From JANYLB01 sp963837715 (GTDB taxonomy: Bacteria > Actinomycetota > Acidimicrobiia > IMCC26256 > JANYLB01), in NCBI GenBank assembly GCA_963837715.1, contig CAWIOF010000002.1, forward strand, positions 1,240,001 through 1,304,000: DNA of 64,000 bases, in the 5' to 3' direction. Position numbers and translations under genes: made by a program. The notes under the pieces were generated by a model, which was not told the DNA's origin, did no database searches, and was given only the letters and a program-made list of their open reading frames with translations. Of this stretch, positions 43,868 to 52,552 are shown in pieces. Positions within the stretch are counted from its first letter, which is position 1; the number at the start of each line of letters is the position of its first letter.

Positions 43868-45898
43868 CTACTCGGGGATGCGTGCCGCGAGCTGGTCGGC
43901 CACCGACCGGGCGAAGGTGGCGGTCAGGTGGTTGCGGTCCCGCTTCACGATGATGTTGTCGACGATCGCGTCGCAGGTCGGCAGGCGTGGACACACGATC
44001 GACTCGAGATCCAACGTCGAGATGCCGGCGCGGTCGGCCTGTTCACGGTAGAACCGCTCGAGCGGGGTCGGCTGCGACGCCGCCTGGTACGCACACTCCT
44101 TCGGCGGAGCGCCGGTCGAGAGGCACGAGAGTGGATCCAGCTCCGGCGGAGGATCGGCAATCGGTTCGAGGATCAGGATCTCGCGTCCCGGCCGTCGCAA
44201 CGCCTGCAGCGAGGCCGACGACACGTCGGTGAGCAGCGGCTCGAGGGCCGGGGTTCCCGGATAGGCACCGCGCCCGTTCGGGCCGACGAAGGGGAGCCCG
44301 CGGAGCGGATCGTCGAGGGCTTGATGCGCGAGCACGATGAGGTCGGGATCGAGCTCGGGGATCACCCGGCCGTACCAGTCGGCCTGGGCTCGTGCGCAGT
44401 CGAAGCGCGACGGGTGGAGGACCTGGAGGCCCTGTTGCCACGGGCACCTCGGGAACGTCAACACCGAGAGGTTCCACCCACGTTCCTTCGCGATCTCGGC
44501 GAACGCCGGGACCCACATCCACGCGTCGCTGTCGCCCATCAGCACCACGCGGCGCCCCGATCCCTTCACCACGGTGCAGTTCCCCACCGGCTGGTCGAGG
44601 CAGTCGGGCCGGTCCACGAAGTCGTCCTTCGCCTTCCGCCAGTCGAGGAGCTCCACGCCCGACGCATTCGCCGGCGAAGCCGCGGTGACGGCGCCGTCAC
44701 CGGGGTCGAGGATCGCCGGCATGACGAAGATGCCGAACCCGATGCTCGCCGCCAGCCCGGTCCCGATCACCGCCATCCGGTGCCGGTCGAGTAGCTGGGC
44801 GGCGCGGATCGGCCGCTCGACGAGTCGGAAGCTGAGTGCGGCGAGCGCCGTGGCGCCCACGCAGGAGACCACGAACAGCGTGGTCGGATCGAGGGAGTAC
44901 TCGTGGGCTGCGATCACGATGATCGGCCAGTGCCACAGGTAGACCCCATAGGAGATCCGCCCGAGGAACACGAACGGCGCCGACGCGAGCATCGTCTTCG
45001 CGACCCCACCATCGGCGTTCTCGAGCGCCGCGAGGAGCACCACCACGAGCACGGCACTCACGACGCCCCGCTCGATGGGGCCGACGTCGATCTGCGAGGT
45101 CGCGAGCACGACCAGGGCTCCGAGCGAGAGGGCTGCGCCCCATCGAGCGACCGTGCGTCGCCGAGCGCCGAGCCGGAGGAGCTGAGGCGTGAGGGCGAGC
45201 GTGGCGCCGGCCAGCAGTTGGTAGGCGCGGGTGTCGGTCCCGTAATACGCGCGTGGGAGGTCAGTTCCACTGAGGTGCAGCGCGCCGACGGCCGAGGCGA
45301 GCCCCGCCACGACGACCACCACGCGAACGATCGACCAGCGCCAGCGCCCGAACCGGCGACTCACGAGGTACAGCCCGCCGAGGACCAGGGGCCAGACCAG
45401 ATAGAACTGCTCTTCGATCGCCAACGACCAGAACTGCAGCACCGGGTTGCTCTCGACGTTGGCAGCGAAGTAGTCGCTCGACTCCCGGATGAAGAACCAG
45501 TTGGCCACGTAGAGGAACGCGGCCCGGAAGCCACCGACGACGTCGAGCAGCTCGACGGGCGACGCGACCGCTGCGTACACGAGGGCCGTGACCACCAGCG
45601 TGATCGCCGCAGCAGGGAGGATCCGCCGGACCCGTCGCGCGTAGAACTGTCGACCCCGAACCCGTCCCACTGCGGAGAGGTCCCGCAGGAGAACCTGCGT
45701 GACCAGGAAGCCCGAGAGGACGAAGAAGATGTCGACCCCGATGAATCCGCCGCTCAACCGGCCGAGTCCGGCATGGAACGCGACGACGAGGTACACCGCG
45801 ATCGTGCGGAGCCCGTCGAGGTGGGGCCGATAGTGCGAGTGGGCGGACACCCCGACATCGGGGTCTCGTGCCTCCGTGCCAGAATCCGTCGGCCGCAC
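43868..45898 (-). CDS. OafA-type acyltransferase 3 with SGNH domain
   Basis: A 676-residue membrane acyltransferase that O-acylates surface polysaccharide. The N-terminal acyltransferase_3 domain has the catalytic H in YLVVAFHAGLG, GVDIFFVLSGFLVT, FYARRVRRILPA and ten or so membrane helices (about residues 25-400). The C-terminal extracytoplasmic SGNH domain shows VVLMGDSDAWMWVP (GDS serine) and KRDRNHLTATF (catalytic D/H). This architecture is common in O-antigen and cell-wall glycan acetylases. It lies on the same strand, 43 bases after the M28 peptidase gene. Confidence 0.88.
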   Translation of the reverse strand: MRPTDSGTEARDPDVGVSAHSHYRPHLDGLRTIAVYLVVAFHAGLGRLSGGFIGVDIFFVLSGFLVTQVLLRDLSAVGRVRGRQFYARRVRRILPAAAITLVVTALVYAAVASPVELLDVVGGFRAAFLYVANWFFIRESSDYFAANVESNPVLQFWSLAIEEQFYLVWPLVLGGLYLVSRRFGRWRWSIVRVVVVVAGLASAVGALHLSGTDLPRAYYGTDTRAYQLLAGATLALTPQLLRLGARRRTVARWGAALSLGALVVLATSQIDVGPIERGVVSAVLVVVLLAALENADGGVAKTMLASAPFVFLGRISYGVYLWHWPIIVIAAHEYSLDPTTLFVVSCVGATALAALSFRLVERPIRAAQLLDRHRMAVIGTGLAASIGFGIFVMPAILDPGDGAVTAASPANASGVELLDWRKAKDDFVDRPDCLDQPVGNCTVVKGSGRRVVLMGDSDAWMWVPAFAEIAKERGWNLSVLTFPRCPWQQGLQVLHPSRFDCARAQADWYGRVIPELDPDLIVLAHQALDDPLRGLPFVGPNGRGAYPGTPALEPLLTDVSSASLQALRRPGREILILEPIADPPPELDPLSCLSTGAPPKECAYQAASQPTPLERFYREQADRAGISTLDLESIVCPRLPTCDAIVDNIIVKRDRNHLTATFARSVADQLAARIPE

Positions 45899-45941
45899 AT
45901 CGCCCCCCGGCTACGAGCCCGGATTCCGAGCGGAGGCGATG

Positions 45942-47115
45942 CTACAGGGGCAGGAAGCCGTCGCACTCGCCGTGCGTGAGGATGCCGACGACCGATGCCG
46001 CACCGCCGAGCAGCGTGGCAACCGAAGCGTCGGTGAACGCGGCGCGGCCCTGGGCGATGATCGCGGCGATGTTCGCCCGCCCCTGCGTGAGCAGGGCGCG
46101 ATCCTCCGCCGAGAAGAGGTCACGGTCGATCCACAGGCGGTCGGCGACCGGAGCGAGCGCGAGGGCGTCGTCGTAGGTCGCGAGTGGGGTCGAGCCGACG
46201 AACGACGGGGGCGCGTCGGTGGCGGCGAGGTCGCGGGTGACGTCGAGGGCGATCAAGATCTGTTGGCCGAGCTTCGCGAAGTCGACCACACCGACTTCGT
46301 CCTGCGCGGAGTGGTAGCACGGCCCGGTGGCGTCGGTGAAGAAGACGCTCGGCACGGACGCGGCGAGGAACGCCACGTAGTCGCTCCGACCCTGCCCGAA
46401 CACCGTGCTCAGCTGCACCGCGTCGAGCGTCGTGGCGGCCGATCGCCGACTGCACGATCCCCCGCAGTGGGGCTCCCCCGCTCTCCGCCGCAACCGCGAA
46501 CGTCGTGCGGCGCAGACTCGGCCGGAGGTTGGCCCCCTGGATGTCGAAGTTCACGTAGCCGACCGTCTGCGCGAGCGGGACCAGTGGGTGCTGCGTGTAG
46601 TACTTGGACCCGAGGAGGCCGTCTTCCTCGCGATCCCAGAACGCGACGACGATCGAACGGCGTGGGCCCGTCGGCTCCGCTGCGATGCTCCGCACGACGG
46701 CCAACGCCGCGGCAACGCCCGTCGCGTTGTCGGTGGCGCCGTTGCAGATCGTGTCGGCGGGTTCTTCGGTGTCGCACGCGCTGCCGAGGTGGTCGTAGTG
46801 CGCGCCGACGAGCACGTACTCATGGGCGAGGTCGGTCCCGGGGATCACCCCGACGACGTTCGTGCCGGAGGGGAAATCCTGGGTGAAGGCCGCGTCGCCG
46901 GTGCGGGTCGGGTCGGCCCCCACGGCGATGGGCTTCAACTGGTCGATCAGGTACTGGCGCGCGATCGCCGAACCCGGCGTCGCGTTGGCCCGCCCGAACG
47001 TGTCGTCGCCCGCGAGCTTGACGACGTCGACGAAGGCGCAGCCCGACAGGACGGCCGTGAGCAGCACCGTGGCGGCGAGCGCGAGCCCCCGCCGTCGGCA
47101 TCGGGTCTCTCGCAT
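45942..47115 (-). CDS. M28-family metallopeptidase lipoprotein, frameshifted near 46438
   Basis: An exported aminopeptidase-like enzyme of about 390 residues. The signal peptide ends in the lipobox LSGC. Zinc ligands appear in order: VLVGAHYDHLGS (H), CNGATDNATGVAAAL (bridging D), FWDREEDGLLGSKYY (EE), VNFDIQGANL (D) and GPCYHSAQDEV (H). The last ligand and the C-terminus lie in another frame: the first frame degenerates after GIVQSAIGR, while the frame of 45942-46493 continues with AATTLDAVQLSTVFGQGRSDYVAFL. One base appears missing at 46436-46440. All five ligands are present, so I read this as a sequencing indel in an active gene. ATG 47115. Confidence 0.76.
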
Positions 47116-47202
47116 GGTCCCCCCTGATTCGAGCATCGGCCGCACGACCGGCACGCGGCACGTCGGGGAGCGTACGCCCGGGCCACCGGGTGCGCTCGGA
47201 CC

Positions 47203-47208
47203 TACGAT
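47203..47208 (+). promoter_or_regulatory. Candidate leaderless -10 (TACGAT) for the 47215 methyltransferase
   Basis: TACGAT, six bases, then ATG 47215; no ribosome-binding site intervenes. Confidence 0.45.
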
Positions 47209-47214
47209 GGACGA

Positions 47215-48084
47215 ATGTCTGAATCCGTGGCCGGGCCGATTCCCTTCTTCGACGAGTACCCCCGTTTCCTCGAGACGAGCAAGACCGGCCACACCTCGGA
47301 CCGCCTCAACGCGCGCTACACCGGCCTGATCGACCGGAACCGGGACCGGATCGCCGGTGCCACCGTGCTCGATCTCGCCAGCCACGACGGGCGCTTCAGC
47401 TTCGCGGCGCTCCAGGCGGGTGCCGCCCGTGTGGTCGGGGTGGAGGTCGACGGTGCGCTCGTGGAGGCTGCGAACGAGAACTTCGCCCACTACGGCGTGT
47501 CCGGCGATCGGTACGAGTTCATCGAGCGCGACATGTTCCGCCACTTCGACGATCTCCCGCGCTTCGACGTGGTGTTCTGCTTCGGGATCCTCTACCACGT
47601 CAACGACCACATACAGCTGCTCACCAACATCGCCGGCGTGGAGCCGAAGTGGATCATCCTCGACACGAAGATCTCCCAACTCGACCTCGCGGTGATCGAG
47701 CTGCGGAGCGCAGTCGGAGTGAGTCCCCCACCTCCCGGGAGCCACCTCGAGGGGTACCCGAGCCGGCTCGCGCTCGACGCAATGGTGTCGAGCTTGGGGT
47801 GGGAGTCGGAGTACTTCGACTGGGCCGGCTCCGGCCTCATCGCCAGCCCGACCATGGACGACTACCGGGAGGGTCGCCGGGTGACCGTCATCTCACGGGG
47901 CAACGACCGGGTCTCGCCCGAGGATCGGGCGTACGCGGTCGGCCTGGTGCAGGCGCTCCAGCAGGAACGCCGGACGCAGTGGATGACGATCAAGGGTGTG
48001 GCCGCGAAGTGCGACGTCAACCCCTACGCGTTGCGGACGTGGGTCCTCCACGCCGAGGGCGAGCTCGGAGCCCCCGACTCCTGA
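47215..48084 (+). CDS. SAM-dependent methyltransferase with C-terminal helix-turn-helix-like tail
   Basis: A 289-residue class I methyltransferase: VLDLASHDGRFSFAALQAGAARVVGVEVDG (SAM loop and acidic residue) and FDVVFCFGILYHVNDH. After the catalytic fold a short region (about 235-285, QQERRTQWMTIKGVAAKCDVNPYALRTWVLHAEGEL) resembles a helix-turn-helix rather than the end of a normal methyltransferase. It is divergent from the M28 peptidase gene (99 bases between starts) and precedes the beta-propeller lipoprotein by 44 bases. The substrate and the purpose of the tail are unknown. Confidence 0.78.
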   Translation: MSESVAGPIPFFDEYPRFLETSKTGHTSDRLNARYTGLIDRNRDRIAGATVLDLASHDGRFSFAALQAGAARVVGVEVDGALVEAANENFAHYGVSGDRYEFIERDMFRHFDDLPRFDVVFCFGILYHVNDHIQLLTNIAGVEPKWIILDTKISQLDLAVIELRSAVGVSPPPPGSHLEGYPSRLALDAMVSSLGWESEYFDWAGSGLIASPTMDDYREGRRVTVISRGNDRVSPEDRAYAVGLVQALQQERRTQWMTIKGVAAKCDVNPYALRTWVLHAEGELGAPDS

Positions 48085-48128
48085 AGTGGTGTACGGTTGC
48101 AGACTTTCTGCGGCCTTTGGGGGGAATC

Positions 48129-49703
48129 GTGGCGGTACGACGGTGGACACGGATGTTGGCCGCGGGGACCTTGGCGGCGCTGGTCGGCGCGGGTTGTGCC
48201 GCGATCACGAACGTCAGCATCGACAGCGCGGGCGGCCCGGGTTCCGCCAACAGCTCGAACCCCGACCTGTCGGGCGACGGTCGACTCATCGTGTTCCAGT
48301 CCTCCGCCTCGAACCTCGTTGCCGGCGACACCAACTCGGCCAACGACGTGTTCCTCCGCGACACCGCCACCGGCGTCACGCGCCGGGTCAGCGTCGACAG
48401 CACGGGTGCCCAGGCGAACAGCTCCAGTGACCTCCCGGCGATCTCGGCCGACGGTCGGTACATCGGTTTCCAGTCAGACGCCTCGAACCTCGTCGCCGAC
48501 GACACCAACGGCACCACCGACGCGTTCGTGCACGACACGCTCACTGGCACCACCCGTCGGGTCAGCATCGCCACCGACGGCGCCCAGAGCGACGACTTCG
48601 CGTTCAGCCCGGTCCTCTCGGCGAACGGTCGCTACGCCGCGTTCCAGTCGTACGCCGGCAACCTCGTCGCCGGCGACACCAACTCGAGCTACGACGTCTT
48701 CGTCCACGACTTGGTCACCGCGACGACCACGAGGATCAGCGTCGACAGCAACGGCAACGAGACCAGCGGCGACAGCGGCACCCCGGCGATCTCCGACAAC
48801 GGCCGATACATCGCGTTCCGCTCGGGTGCGTCGAACGTGGTCGCCGACGACACCAACGGACGTCCCGACATCTTCGTGCACGACACAGCGACCGCGGTCA
48901 CGAGCCGGGTCAGTGTCGACAGCTCAGAGTCCCAGAGCGAAGGTGGTGCTCCGACCGACCCGGCGATCTCGGCCGACGGCCGTTTCATCACCTTCCGTTC
49001 CGATGCATCCGACCTCGTGCCCGACGACACCAACGGCGCCTACGACGTGTTCGTCCGCGACACGGTGGCGGGCACCACCGCGTGGGTCAGCGTCGACTCC
49101 GACGAGGCCGAGGCGAACGACTGGAGCTACAGCTCGACCATCTCGGGCGACGGTCGCTTCATCGCGTTCTGGTCGGATGCCTCGAATCTCGTCGCCGGTG
49201 ACACCAACACGACGAACGACGTGTTCGTACGGGACACCGCATCCGGGACCACCACCCGCGCCAGCGTCGACTTCTTCGGCCGGCAGGCCGACGGTGAGAG
49301 CCGCGACGTCGCTGTGTCGGCCGACGGTACGGCCGTTGCCTTCGGATCGTGTGCTCTGAACCTCACCGACACCGCCGGGAACGGATTCGCCTCCGACGTG
49401 TTCGTTCGGGCCAACCCCGTGCCGACCGTCGCGTCGATCGCACCCGGCGTCGTCACGCGGGGATCGACAACCGCGATCACCGTGACGGGTTCCGGATTCG
49501 TCGCCGACACGACCCTCTCCATCGACGGCACCGGCATCTCGGTGTCCGACGTCGACGTGCTCAGCGCCACCCAGCTCAGCGCCAACGTGACCGTCACCAG
49601 TGGCGCTGCCGTCGGCAAGCGCAGCGTCTTCCTCCGGAGCGTCTCCGGTGGACCACTCGGCGGTGCGATCGGCGTCTGTGGGAAGTGCGTCACCGTCGAC
49701 TGA
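48129..49703 (+). CDS. Seven-repeat beta-propeller lipoprotein with C-terminal IPT/TIG-like domain
   Basis: A 524-residue exported lipoprotein. The signal ends in LVGAGCAA (lipobox). Residues 30-428 are seven repeats of about 58 residues of the TolB/WD40-like type, each with an ISADGRYIAF-like strand, SDASNLVADDTNG and DVFVHDTATGTTTRVSVDS. A seven-bladed propeller is expected. The D-x-N-x3-D-x-F pattern in each blade resembles calcium-binding loops. The last ~95 residues (PTVASIAPGVVTRGSTTAITVTGSGFVADTTLSI...) look like an IPT/TIG domain, ending in a CGKC pair. It is probably a surface binding protein; the ligand is unknown. GTG 48129 has a GGGGGG site. Confidence 0.82.
   Translation: MAVRRWTRMLAAGTLAALVGAGCAAITNVSIDSAGGPGSANSSNPDLSGDGRLIVFQSSASNLVAGDTNSANDVFLRDTATGVTRRVSVDSTGAQANSSSDLPAISADGRYIGFQSDASNLVADDTNGTTDAFVHDTLTGTTRRVSIATDGAQSDDFAFSPVLSANGRYAAFQSYAGNLVAGDTNSSYDVFVHDLVTATTTRISVDSNGNETSGDSGTPAISDNGRYIAFRSGASNVVADDTNGRPDIFVHDTATAVTSRVSVDSSESQSEGGAPTDPAISADGRFITFRSDASDLVPDDTNGAYDVFVRDTVAGTTAWVSVDSDEAEANDWSYSSTISGDGRFIAFWSDASNLVAGDTNTTNDVFVRDTASGTTTRASVDFFGRQADGESRDVAVSADGTAVAFGSCALNLTDTAGNGFASDVFVRANPVPTVASIAPGVVTRGSTTAITVTGSGFVADTTLSIDGTGISVSDVDVLSATQLSANVTVTSGAAVGKRSVFLRSVSGGPLGGAIGVCGKCVTVD
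48216..49412 (+). repeat. Seven in-frame imperfect tandem repeats of about 174 bases
   Basis: The units encode the propeller blades starting at SIDSAGG. Units 1-4 and 6 are 58 codons, unit 5 is 59 and unit 7 is shortened to about 50. Stretches encoding GACACCAAC (DTN) recur at the same place in units 1-6. Confidence 0.8.
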
Positions 49704-49716
49704 GTCGCGGAGGGTC

Positions 49717-49722
49717 TAGCGT
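49717..49722 (+). promoter_or_regulatory. Candidate leaderless -10 (TAGCGT) for the DUF2505 gene
   Basis: TAGCGT, six bases, then GTG 49729. Confidence 0.45.
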
Positions 49723-49728
49723 GGACGT

Positions 49729-50220
49729 GTGAGCTTCTCCGGCGACGAGATCTACGACGCCTCGGTCGACACGGTGCTCTCGATGTTCGTCGACCCCGAC
49801 ACCGTCCGGGCGCGCTACGAGGCCGCGGGCGACCGCGACATCGAGGTCGTGGAGTGCGGACCCGACGGCGACGGCTTCGTGATCCGCACGACGCGCACCG
49901 TCGACGTCGATCTCCCGGGCTTCGCGAAGCGCGTGCTGAAGCCGACCAACTCGATGATCCAGGTCGACCGCTGGGGTCCGGCCGGAGCCGACGGTGCGCG
50001 CGACGGCGAGTTCGCCATAGCGGTGAACGGCGCTCCGGTGAAGGTCGGTGGCACGATGCGCCTCGAACCGACTGCCGACGGACGCTGCCGTCACACGGTC
50101 GACGGGAAGATCGACGTGAAGGTCCCGCTGATCGGCGGCAAGATCGCGGGCTGGGCCGAAGGCCCGAGCCAACACCGCGCCGATGCCGAGTTCGAGTTCA
50201 ACCGCAGCCGCCTCGGCTGA
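49729..50220 (+). CDS. DUF2505 family protein (SRPBCC-like)
   Basis: A 163-residue cytosolic protein of the actinobacterial DUF2505 family, with a predicted START/SRPBCC ligand-binding fold: an N-terminal SFSGDEIYDASVDTVLSMFVDPDTVRARYEAAG, alternating strands, and the family-typical DGKIDVKVPLIGGKIAGWAEG near the C-terminus. The function is unknown; such folds hold hydrophobic ligands. GTG 49729 is set by the TAGCGT hexamer six bases upstream. It converges on the tandem acyl-CoA dehydrogenase gene. Confidence 0.82.
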   Translation: MSFSGDEIYDASVDTVLSMFVDPDTVRARYEAAGDRDIEVVECGPDGDGFVIRTTRTVDVDLPGFAKRVLKPTNSMIQVDRWGPAGADGARDGEFAIAVNGAPVKVGGTMRLEPTADGRCRHTVDGKIDVKVPLIGGKIAGWAEGPSQHRADAEFEFNRSRLG

Positions 50221-50231
50221 CGCACCTGCGA

Positions 50232-52385
50232 CTACTTGATCAGGGGGTCGCGCGGGAGGCCGAGGATGCGCTCGCCGATCTGGTTGCGCTTGATCTCGGA
50301 GGTGCCACCCGCGATCGACATCCCGCGGTGCATGAGCACGAGCATGTTGCTCATGCCCGCGGCGCCGTCCATGAACGCGGCGTCGGGTCCGTTGAGCTCG
50401 GTGAGGATCGCCGCTGCTTCGTGGCCGATCTCCGACAGCACGAGCTTCGTCATCGCTCCCTCGGGGCCCGGCGCACCTCCCGCGACCGCCCGGTTCGCGC
50501 TGCGCAGGTTGAGCAGGCCCATCGCCTGGTGTTCGGCGATGTAGCGGCCGACGCGACCGGCGCCGCCGGCGAGCCGTTCGGGGTGCTCGTCGAACGGCGC
50601 GACGAGCATCGACCCGGGCATCGACATGCCGCCGTCGCCTCCCCCGATGCTCACGCTCTCGTTGCCGAGCGTGGCGCGGGCCACCGTCCAGCCGCCGTCG
50701 ACCGGGCCGACCACGTCGTCGTCGGGGATGAACACGTCGTTGAAGAAGACCTCGTTGAACTCCGACGTCCCGATGGTCATCTTCAGCGGCCGTACCTCGA
50801 CCCCCTCGGCGTGCATGTCGATCACCATCGTGGTGATGCCCTCGTGCTTGGGGACGTCGGGGTTGGTGCGCACGGTGGCGAAGCCCCATCCCGGCGACGT
50901 GCGCGCCGCTGGTCCACACCTTCTGGCCGTTGAGGATCCAGCCGCCGTCGACGCGGGTCGCCTTGGTCTTGACGCCCGCGGCGTCGGAGCCGGCGTCGGG
51001 CTCACTGAAGAGCTGGCACCAGATCACGTCCTGGTTCAGCGCCGGCTCCACCCACCGGGCGACCTGGTCCTCGGTGGAGTACTGGATGAGCGTGAGGATG
51101 ACCCAGCCGGTGATCCCGTACGCCGGCCGCTGGACCCCGGAGGCACGGAACTCCTCCTCGATCACGAGCTGCTCGACCGCGCCGGCGGCGCGTCCCCACG
51201 GCAGGGGCCAGTGCGGCATCACGTAGCCGGTCTCGATCAGCTCGGCCCGCTGCTCCTCGGGGGTGCGGTCCTTGATCGTGTCGACGAACGAGCGCACCTC
51301 GGCCCGGATGGCCTCGGCCTCGGGCGGGAGCTCGACCGCCTTCGCCCGCACGACTCCCGCGCGGGTGAGGTCGGTGAGGTCTTCCGCGGCCCGTTCCGCG
51401 TCGAGGAGCGTGAGGAGCGTGGTCGCACGGCGCATGTAGAGGTGGGCGTCGTGCTCCCAGGTGATCGCGATCCCGCCGTGCACCTGCGTGTTGAGGTTGG
51501 CGCAGAGGTCGGCGGCAGGTGCGGCGAGCGTCGCGGCGATCGCCGCGGTGTAGGTCAGCTGGTCGCCACCGGTCGACGCGGCGCGGGCGGCGTCCCACAC
51601 CGCGCTGGTCGCGAGCTCGGTGGCGACGATCATGTTGGCGCAGTGGTGCTTGACCGCCTGGTACATGCCGATCACGCGTCCGAACTGCACCCGCTCCTTG
51701 GCGTACGCGGCGGCGAGCTCGGTGCACTCGCGGGCCATGCCCACGGCCTCGGCCGACAGGAGCAACCGGGCGAGATCGACCAGGGCCTGCCGCGCGCCCG
51801 GGATGACTCGGACTGCGGCGCCGTCGACGCTGACGCGCGCGCTCCGACGGGTGGGGTCGAGGTTCGCCGGGATGTCGACGGTCACACCGTCGCCCACCCG
51901 GATCACCGCGACGTCTCGCCGACACCCACGAGGATCAGGTCGGCCAGTCCCCCGCCGAGCACCGCGCCCACGTTCCCCTTCGCCTTCCCGTTCTCGACGC
52001 TGACGTCGCCACCCAGGGCGACCGCACCCACGACGGAACCGTCGGCGAGGCCGGGGAGCAGCGCGGCGCGGGTGGCGTCGTCGGCCGCGGCGGCGATGAC
52101 GGCGCTTGCGATCACTGTGGGGACGAACGGACCCGGTGTGATCGCGCGACCCATCTCCTCGACCACGACCACGAGCTCCTCGAGGCCGTAGCCCGAGCCG
52201 CCTTGGTCCTCGGGCAGGTGGAGGCCGAGCCAGCCGAGATCGGCGAGTTCGCCCCAGAACTCGGGCAGCGCTTCGTTCTGTCCATCGAGCAGGGCTCGCG
52301 CCGCGCCTCGGGCATCGCGCTTGGCCAGGAAATCCGACACGGTGTCGGCGAGTGCCCGGTGGTCATCGGTGATGGCGATCGACAT
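50232..52385 (-). CDS. Tandem acyl-CoA dehydrogenase, FadE34-like, two frameshifts
   Basis: One gene of about 717 codons encoding two fused acyl-CoA dehydrogenase units, the size and layout of mycobacterial FadE34-type enzymes, which oxidise sterol side-chain CoA esters. The first unit starts MSIAITDDHRALADTVSDF, has WLGLHLPEDQGGSGYG, and continues into SAEAVGMARECTELAAAYAKERVQFG. The second has YVMPHWPLPWG, WCQLFSEPDAGSDAAGVKT (flavin-contact region) and SIAGGTSEIKRNQIGERILGLPR. The frame breaks at about 51908 (one base missing, after VGVGETS) and in the C run 50884-50887 (one base extra, within HVAGMGFATVRTNPD). Both joins restore family sequence. ATG 52385 has a GAGGGA site. Confidence 0.8.
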
Positions 52386-52494
52386 GTCGTCCCTCGTTCT
52401 CGTGGGGTGCGCCGCTCCTACCTGCACCGACGCGGGTCAGGAGGTTAGGCCACCCGATCAGAGGGCGGCGTGGAGCGGGAGCGCAACGCAGGTC

Positions 52495-52531
52495 TGCACC
52501 GTGAGTCCCGGATTCCGGGACCCACGGTGCA
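52495..52531 (-). terminator. Long GC-rich hairpin after the cyclase-AAA gene
   Basis: TGCACCGTG (52495-52503) pairs with CACGGTGCA (52523-52531); after one mismatch GTCCCGG (52505-52511) pairs with CCGGGAC (52515-52521) around an ATT loop. It lies 22 bases beyond the stop of the minus-strand gene at 52553 and before the start at 52385. There is no U-run, as is usual for actinobacterial terminators. Confidence 0.6.
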
Positions 52532-52536
52532 CACCC

Positions 52537-52552
52537 TCCGATCGCGATCGGA
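52537..52552. repeat. 16-base perfect palindrome at the end of the cyclase-AAA gene
   Basis: TCCGATCGCGATCGGA immediately follows the stop codon (52553-52555) of the minus-strand gene. It could extend the terminator or be a protein-binding site. Confidence 0.45.
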
